In this document: one piece after another, positions 58,931-64,000 of the stretch | Layout: the number at the start of each line of letters is the position of its first letter | Position numbering within the stretch: position 1 is the first letter of the stretch | Source of the DNA: Caballeronia sp. GAFFF1 | Lineage (GTDB): Bacteria > Pseudomonadota > Gammaproteobacteria > Burkholderiales > Burkholderiaceae | Direction of reading: 5' to 3' | NCBI RefSeq assembly: GCF_023630705.1 | Contig: NZ_JALQEM010000002.1 | Coordinates: forward strand, 62,001 to 126,000 | Length of the DNA stretch: 64,000 nt | Notes under the pieces: model-generated | Seen by the model: the letters and a program-made list of their open reading frames with translations, nothing else | The model's database searches: none | Told to the model about the DNA's origin: nothing | Translations under genes and position numbers: made by a program

Positions 58931-59776
58931 ATGACTTTGCCTTGCCTCGTCGCCGCTCGCCGTTTCGACGCCGCCGCGCACGCGCCGTTCTTTATCGGCG
59001 ATGAACGCGTCGGCTGGATTCGCAAGACCGATGTCGCCTTGCTCGCGCGCTGGCCAGAAACGTTCGTGGTCGACGACGACGCCGTGCGTCTGAATCCGTC
59101 GCTCGACGAGACTGACGCGCGCAGCGCGGCGCTCGCCGCCGTCATCGCTGTGCTGCACGCGGACGGCAGCATCCCCGGCTGGCGCGACGAGACGTATGCG
59201 ATCCGCAATCACTTCGACGCCGCGCCGCTCGCGTTCATCGAGCGAGCGGCCTCGCGCTTCTTCGGCACCATCACTTACGCGGTGCACGTGAACGGCATCG
59301 TAAAATATCGGGATAGCGCGCCGCGGCTCTGGATCGCGCGGCGCAGCCACACCAAGTCGACCGATCCCGGCATGCTGGACAACATGGTGGCGGGCGGCAT
59401 CGGCTGGGGCTACGGGCTCATGCCGACGCTCGCCAAAGAATGCTGGGAAGAAGCGGGCATGCCTGAAGTACTGGCCATGACCGCGACGCCCGGCGGCACG
59501 TTTCACGTTCTGCAGTCGGCGCCGGAAGGCACGCAGGCCGAGCAGATCTTCGTGTATGACATCGCGCTGCCGCCGGACTTCACGCCGCGCAATCAGGACG
59601 GCGAAGTCGCCGAGCATCGCGAGGCGAGCATCGACGAAGTCGCGCGCTGGATCGAAGAAGGCGAGATGACCGTCGATGCGAGCCTCGCCACGCTCGACTG
59701 CCTGCTGCGCCATCGCTGGATCGACGAAGACGCCTGCCAGGGCATCGAGGCGCTTTACGCGCCGCCGCCCGTTTGA
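58931..59776 (+). CDS. DUF4743-type Nudix hydrolase
   Basis: 281 aa. An N-terminal DUF4743 domain (about 1-125; PFFIGDERVGWIRKTDVALLARWP) is followed by a Nudix domain (about 130-270). The Nudix box reads as GGIGWGYGLMP then TLAKECWEEAGM: the KExxEExG part is intact, but the first Glu of GX5E is Tyr. Related proteins in yeast are fused to thiamine pyrophosphokinase and hydrolyse oxidised thiamine derivatives. Substrate here unproven. Confidence 0.87.
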   Translation: MTLPCLVAARRFDAAAHAPFFIGDERVGWIRKTDVALLARWPETFVVDDDAVRLNPSLDETDARSAALAAVIAVLHADGSIPGWRDETYAIRNHFDAAPLAFIERAASRFFGTITYAVHVNGIVKYRDSAPRLWIARRSHTKSTDPGMLDNMVAGGIGWGYGLMPTLAKECWEEAGMPEVLAMTATPGGTFHVLQSAPEGTQAEQIFVYDIALPPDFTPRNQDGEVAEHREASIDEVARWIEEGEMTVDASLATLDCLLRHRWIDEDACQGIEALYAPPPV

Positions 59777-59816
59777 ACATCGAGCATCAACGCATTGAGG
59801 AAGGAGTAACCGGTTC

Positions 59817-60686
59817 ATGTCGACCGAACATAGTTTCATCCTGAAGTTGTCGTGCCCGGACCGGCCGGGAATCGTGCATGCGGTCTCCGGTTTTCTGTTC
59901 GATCTCGGCGCGAACATCCTGGATTCGGCGCAATTCGGCGACAGCCGCACCGGCGAATTCTTCATGCGGGTGCATTTTCAGGAAGTGGGCGGCGATCCCG
60001 GTCTCGACGCGCTGCGCAAGTCGTTCGCCACGCTCGCCGATGAGTTCGGCATGCGCTGGGAATTGCACGATGCGCTCGCGAAACCGCGCGTCGTCATCAT
60101 GGTGTCGAAGATCGGCCATTGCCTGAACGACCTGCTGTTCCGCTATCGCACGGGACAATTGCAAATCGAGATTCCGGCAATCGTCTCGAACCACAAGGAT
60201 TTTTATCAGCTCGCCGCGAGCTACGACATTCCGTTCCATCACTTGCCGCTCAACGGCGGCACCGCGCAGGCGAAGGCCGCGCAGGAAGCGCGCATGATGG
60301 AAATCATCGACCAGCACGACACCGATCTCGTCGTGCTCGCGCGCTACATGCAGATTCTGTCGCCCGACATGTGCGACAAGCTCGCGGGCCGCGCGATCAA
60401 CATTCACCACTCGTTCCTGCCGAGCTTCAAGGGCGCGAAGCCGTACTATCAGGCGTTCGACCGCGGCGTGAAGCTGATCGGCGCAACTGCGCACTATGTG
60501 ACGACGGATCTGGACGAAGGCCCGATCATCGAGCAGGAAGTGGAGCGCGTGGACCACAGCATGACGCCGGATCAACTGACGGCGATCGGCCGCGATGTCG
60601 AGTGCGTGACACTCGCGCGTGCGGTGAAATGGCATGTGGAGCATCGCATCGTGCTGAACGGAAGCAAGACGGTCGTGTTCCGCTAG
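59817..60686 (+). CDS. purU: Formyltetrahydrofolate deformylase
   Basis: 289 aa. An N-terminal ACT domain (FILKLSCPDRPGIVHAVSGFLFDLGANILDSAQFGD) is followed by a formyltransferase-fold domain with LARYMQILSPDM, NIHHSFLPSFKGAKPYYQAFDRGVKLIGATAHYVTTDLDEGPIIEQE (catalytic His and Asp). Releases formate from 10-formyl-THF for purine synthesis and one-carbon balance. AAGGAG lies upstream of the ATG. Confidence 0.96.
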   Translation: MSTEHSFILKLSCPDRPGIVHAVSGFLFDLGANILDSAQFGDSRTGEFFMRVHFQEVGGDPGLDALRKSFATLADEFGMRWELHDALAKPRVVIMVSKIGHCLNDLLFRYRTGQLQIEIPAIVSNHKDFYQLAASYDIPFHHLPLNGGTAQAKAAQEARMMEIIDQHDTDLVVLARYMQILSPDMCDKLAGRAINIHHSFLPSFKGAKPYYQAFDRGVKLIGATAHYVTTDLDEGPIIEQEVERVDHSMTPDQLTAIGRDVECVTLARAVKWHVEHRIVLNGSKTVVFR

Positions 60687-60713
60687 ACGCTGCCAGACGC
60701 CAAGAGCAAGAAT

Positions 60714-60746
60714 GCCCGCTGATCTTCGGATCGAGCGGGCTTTTTG
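60714..60746 (+). terminator. Intrinsic terminator after purU
   Basis: GCCCGCTGATC, TTCG loop, GATCGAGCGGGC (one bulged G), then TTTTTGCTT. It lies 28 nt after the purU stop. Confidence 0.88.
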
Positions 60747-60763
60747 CTTCTGGGCGGCTGTGG

Positions 60764-61852
60764 TCAGACGAGCCGCAGATAGATCAGCTCGCGCTTGATG
60801 TACGCGTAGAAAATCGGCGCGGCGATGACGCCCGGCAAGCCGAACGCGGCTTCCATCGCCAGCATGGCAAGCAGCAGTTCCCACGCGCGCGCCTCGATCT
60901 GCCCGCCGATGATCCGCGCGTTCAGGAAGTATTCGAGCTTGTGAATGACGATCAGGAACCCGAGCGACGCGACCGCCGTGCCGAAGGACACCGAAAACGA
61001 GATCGCGACAATGATGGTGTTCGAGATCAGATTGCCGATGACGGGCAAGAGGCCGAGGATGAACGTGATCAACACGAGCGTCTTGGAGAGCGGCAGGCGC
61101 TCGTGAAAGAGCGGCAGCGCGACGAGAAGATAGAGCGCGGTGAACGCGGCGTTGATCCCCGAAATCTTGATCTGCGCGAACACGATGCGGCGGAAGGCGT
61201 CGGCAAAACGCGAAACGCGCGTGACGAGCGCCGTCGAAAGCGGCAGCCGATGCGTCTGCTTCGGCGCGCCCACCGCGACGATCGCGCCGATGATCATGCC
61301 GATCAGAATGTGCCCGAAGCCGCGCGCCATGTCGCGGCCGCCTTCCTGCAATTGCTCCGAGTGCTTGCGCATGAGCTCGGCGGCGCGCTCCTTCATCTGG
61401 CCGGCGTCGACCGGCAGATAATTGGCGATCCAGTCCGGCACGCGCAGCCGCGCGTGCGACGTGACGCTCACCAATTGGTCCAGCAGCCGCTGGAGGCTCG
61501 GGACGTCGTGCTCGAAATGCTCGATCGTCGCGATGGTGAGGCCGGTCAGCCCGCCGATGATGATCGCCGAGATCAGCACGACCGCGATCAGCCGCGCGCC
61601 CTTGCTCATCACGTGTCGCTCGATGACGGGCGCGATCATGTGCACCAGCTGGAACACAAGCATGCCGGCCAGCAGCGCGCCCAGCAGCTTGAGATGCAGC
61701 ACGAGGAACATGGCGAGGAACGCCGCGATGTAACTGCCAATCTCCACGGCCGGGAGCTTTGGCAGGCTCATGTCGCTCGTCAGCCTGACGGGGCGCGCCG
61801 GCAAGTCCCGTACGCGTCGCTCCTCGTTGGCCGCTTCGTTGCGCTTCGCCAT
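60764..61852 (-). CDS. AI-2E family (PerM/TqsA-like) membrane protein
   Basis: 362 aa with about 8 helices. The C-terminal pattern HKLEYFLNARIIGGQIEARAWELLLAMLAMEAAFGLPGVIAAPIFYAYIK is typical. Family members include the autoinducer-2 exporter TqsA and Na+/H+ antiporters, so the substrate is open. AAGGA precedes the ATG at 61852. It is convergent with purU and downstream of uvrA on the same strand. Confidence 0.9.
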   Translation of the reverse strand: MAKRNEAANEERRVRDLPARPVRLTSDMSLPKLPAVEIGSYIAAFLAMFLVLHLKLLGALLAGMLVFQLVHMIAPVIERHVMSKGARLIAVVLISAIIIGGLTGLTIATIEHFEHDVPSLQRLLDQLVSVTSHARLRVPDWIANYLPVDAGQMKERAAELMRKHSEQLQEGGRDMARGFGHILIGMIIGAIVAVGAPKQTHRLPLSTALVTRVSRFADAFRRIVFAQIKISGINAAFTALYLLVALPLFHERLPLSKTLVLITFILGLLPVIGNLISNTIIVAISFSVSFGTAVASLGFLIVIHKLEYFLNARIIGGQIEARAWELLLAMLAMEAAFGLPGVIAAPIFYAYIKRELIYLRLV

Positions 61853-61915
61853 GACTGCGTATCCTTTTTGCTGCTGCCTACCACGGTTGTTCTTGCCGCC
61901 GGGCTGCGGCGGTTG

Positions 61916-64000
61916 TCAGGCGGCCGACTTCGGACGCTGGAGCAGCGGCGCAAGGTAGCGGCCCGTGAAGCTCGACTTCGACTTCGCAACCTGCTCCGGC
62001 GTCCCCTGCGCGATGATCTGCCCGCCGCCCGCGCCGCCTTCCGGACCGAGGTCGATCACCCAGTCGGCGGTTTTGATCACGTCCAGATTATGCTCGATGA
62101 TGACGACCGTGTTGCCCTGATCTCGCAACCGGTGGATCACTTCGAGCAAGAGCGCGATGTCGTGAAAATGCAGGCCGGTCGTCGGTTCGTCAAGGATATA
62201 TAGCGTCCGACCGGTATCGCGCTTGCTCAGTTCCAGCGAAAGCTTCACCCGCTGCGCTTCGCCGCCCGAAAGCGTGGTCGCCGACTGGCCGAGGCGGATG
62301 TAGCCGAGGCCCACCTCGAGCAGCGTCTTCAGCTTGCGCGCGACGACCGGCACCGCCTTGAAGAACTCGTGCGCGGCTTCCACCGTGAGGTCGAGCACTT
62401 CGCTGATGTTCTTGCCTTTGTACTGGATGTCGAGCGTCTCGCGGTTGTAACGCTTGCCGTGGCATACGTCGCAAGGCACATAAACGTCCGGCAGAAAGTG
62501 CATCTCCACCTTCAGCACGCCGTCGCCCTGACAGGCTTCGCAGCGTCCGCCCTTGACGTTGAACGAGAAGCGGCCCGCTTCGTAGCCGCGCTCCTTAGCG
62601 GCCGGCACGCCCGCGAACAGTTCGCGGATAGGCGTGAACAAGCCGGTATAAGTCGCCGGATTCGAGCGCGGCGTGCGGCCGATCGGCGATTGATCGACGG
62701 CGATCACCTTGTCGAAGTGCTCCAGACCTTCGATGGATTCGTACGGCGCAGGCTCCGTCGACGAGCCATACAAATGCTGGGCGACCGCGTGCTGAAGCGT
62801 GTCGTTGATGAGCGTCGACTTGCCCGAACCCGAGACGCCTGTCACGCATGTCAACAGGCCGACCGGAAGATCGAGCGTCACGTGCTTGAGGTTATTGCCG
62901 TGCGCCTCGACGATGCGCAGTCGCCGCTCGTCCGGCGCGTTGCGCTTGTCCGGATAGCTGATCGTGCGCTTGCCGGACAAATATTGTCCCGTGATGGAGT
63001 TCGGGTCTTTCTGCACCTGAAGCGGCGTGCCCTCCGCGACGATCACGCCGCCATGTTCGCCCGCGCCCGGTCCCATGTCGACCACGTAATCGGCCATGCG
63101 GATCATGTCTTCGTCGTGCTCGACGACGATCACCGAATTGCCGATATCGCGCAGATGCTTGAGCGTGTCGATCAGGCGGTCGTTGTCGCGCTGATGCAGG
63201 CCGATGGACGGCTCGTCCAGCACGTACATCACGCCTGTCAGCCCCGAGCCGATCTGCGACGCGAGCCGGATGCGTTGCGCCTCGCCGCCGGAGAGCGTCT
63301 CCGCGCTGCGTTCCAGCGACAGGTAATCCAGTCCGACGTTATTCAGGAACGACAGCCGCGCGACGATTTCCTTGATGACCTTGTCGGCGATTTCGCCCTT
63401 CGCGCCGTCCAGACGCAGCGTCTGAAAGTAGCCGAGCGTGTCGCGCAGCGGCCAGCCGCTCACTTCGTAGATGCCGCGCGCCTGATCGCCCGAACCGACC
63501 TTGACGAAGCGTGCCTCGCGCCGCAGACGCGTGCCTTCGCACGCCGGGCACGGCTGATTGTTCTGGTATTTCGCCAGTTCTTCGCGCACGGCGGTGGAAT
63601 CCGTCTCGCGGTAGCGCCGCTCGAGGTTCGGGATGATGCCTTCGAATGCATGCTCGCGCACCGAAGCGCGACCGCGCTCGTTAATGTACGAAAACGGAAT
63701 GGCCTGCTTGCCCGAGCCGAAGAGCAGCGTCTTGCGCACCTTCTCCGCCAGTTCCTCGAACGGCGCGTCGATATCGAATTCGTAGAACGCGGCGAGGCTT
63801 TGCAGCATCTGGAAATAGAACTGATTGCGCCGGTCCCAGCCCTTCACCGCGCCCGCCGCCAGCGACAGCGACGGATGCGCGACCACGCGCTTCGGATCGA
63901 AAAACGTGATCTGGCCGAGGCCGTCGCATTCGGGACACGCGCCCATCGGGTTGTTGAACGAGAAAAGACGCGGCTCGAGTTCCTGCAGCGAGTAGGAGCA
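61916..64000 (-). CDS. uvrA: Excinuclease ABC subunit A (C-terminal part, cut by window edge)
   Basis: 695 residues are visible; the frame is open to 64000, so the N-terminal part, including the first Walker A, lies outside. Visible: zinc fingers (CPECDG; CPACEG; CEACQG...CDVCHG), the first signature [14 protein letters not shown] with [13 protein letters not shown], the second Walker [16 protein letters not shown], and [15 protein letters not shown] with [14 protein letters not shown]. It recognises DNA lesions in nucleotide excision repair. Expected full length is about 950 aa. Confidence 0.97.
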   Translation of the reverse strand, partial: CSYSLQELEPRLFSFNNPMGACPECDGLGQITFFDPKRVVAHPSLSLAAGAVKGWDRRNQFYFQMLQSLAAFYEFDIDAPFEELAEKVRKTLLFGSGKQAIPFSYINERGRASVREHAFEGIIPNLERRYRETDSTAVREELAKYQNNQPCPACEGTRLRREARFVKVGSGDQARGIYEVSGWPLRDTLGYFQTLRLDGAKGEIADKVIKEIVARLSFLNNVGLDYLSLERSAETLSGGEAQRIRLASQIGSGLTGVMYVLDEPSIGLHQRDNDRLIDTLKHLRDIGNSVIVVEHDEDMIRMADYVVDMGPGAGEHGGVIVAEGTPLQVQKDPNSITGQYLSGKRTISYPDKRNAPDERRLRIVEAHGNNLKHVTLDLPVGLLTCVTGVSGSGKSTLINDTLQHAVAQHLYGSSTEPAPYESIEGLEHFDKVIAVDQSPIGRTPRSNPATYTGLFTPIRELFAGVPAAKERGYEAGRFSFNVKGGRCEACQGDGVLKVEMHFLPDVYVPCDVCHGKRYNRETLDIQYKGKNISEVLDLTVEAAHEFFKAVPVVARKLKTLLEVGLGYIRLGQSATTLSGGEAQRVKLSLELSKRDTGRTLYILDEPTTGLHFHDIALLLEVIHRLRDQGNTVVIIEHNLDVIKTADWVIDLGPEGGAGGGQIIAQGTPEQVAKSKSSFTGRYLAPLLQRPKSAA

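Noticed and set aside
60119..62203. 694-aa plus-strand ORF over purU and the AI-2E gene
   Set aside because: Charged low-complexity translation and antisense to the AI-2E-family gene; no ribosome binding site. Shadow frame.

Overview
The window is a 64 kb piece of a high-GC beta-proteobacterial chromosome. Gene order (cox/cta cluster; lptC-lptA-lptB-rpoN-hpf-ptsN-hprK-rapZ; hisC-pth-rplY-prs-tRNA-Gln-ispE-lolB), codon use and protein sequences point to the Burkholderiaceae, most likely Paraburkholderia, Caballeronia or a close relative. This assignment is from recognition, not a database search. I see no prophage, insertion sequence, CRISPR array or rRNA operon. There is one tRNA gene.

Layout: 1-8300 is an aa3-type cytochrome c oxidase operon with its assembly factors (coxB end, ctaD, a 46-aa small protein, ctaG, a DUF2970 protein, ctaE, SURF1, a Sco-like protein, heme A and heme O synthases, Sco). 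8321-10605 holds a YciI-like protein, an orphan MetQ-like binding protein and a MarR-GNAT fusion. 10940-18415 is an N-acetylglucosamine uptake and catabolism operon (GntR regulator, nagA, a SIS-domain deaminase candidate, an EIIA-HPr-EI fusion, NagE). 18552-22876 holds rpoH with a perfect CIRCE operator, pagL, and leuA behind a leucine-rich leader peptide. 22938-26195 holds ybiB, an FAH hydrolase, maleylacetoacetate isomerase and a LysE exporter. 26355-32099 is a TetR-controlled lipoprotein adaptor/ABC/outer-membrane efflux operon.

32405-48565 is mostly housekeeping: ftsY, rsmD, coaD, yfhL ferredoxin, hisC, pth, rplY, prs, tRNA-Gln(UUG), ispE, lolB, a TPR protein, mutM, mutY, a LON-domain protein, rapZ and hprK. 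48749-55465 is the ptsN-hpf-rpoN-lptB-lptA-lptC-kdsC-kdsD block for nitrogen-PTS regulation, sigma-54, ribosome hibernation, LPS export and Kdo synthesis. 55629-64000 holds a Kef-type antiporter, apt, a LysE/RhtB exporter, a Nudix protein, purU, an AI-2E-family protein and the C-terminal part of uvrA, cut by the window edge.

The most interesting signals are regulatory or architectural: (1) a possibly leaderless 25-codon leucine-rich leader ORF with four CTA codons and nested hairpins before leuA; (2) a perfect CIRCE element overlapping the probable rpoH promoter; (3) a second Sco-like protein keeping the CX3C + His set inside the cox operon; (4) a NagE with a second EIIB-like domain that lacks the phosphorylated Cys; (5) perfect palindromes placed as operators for the TetR efflux operon and the MarR-GNAT gene; (6) strong hairpins on both sides of ctaD. 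No wholly new multi-gene system is evident.
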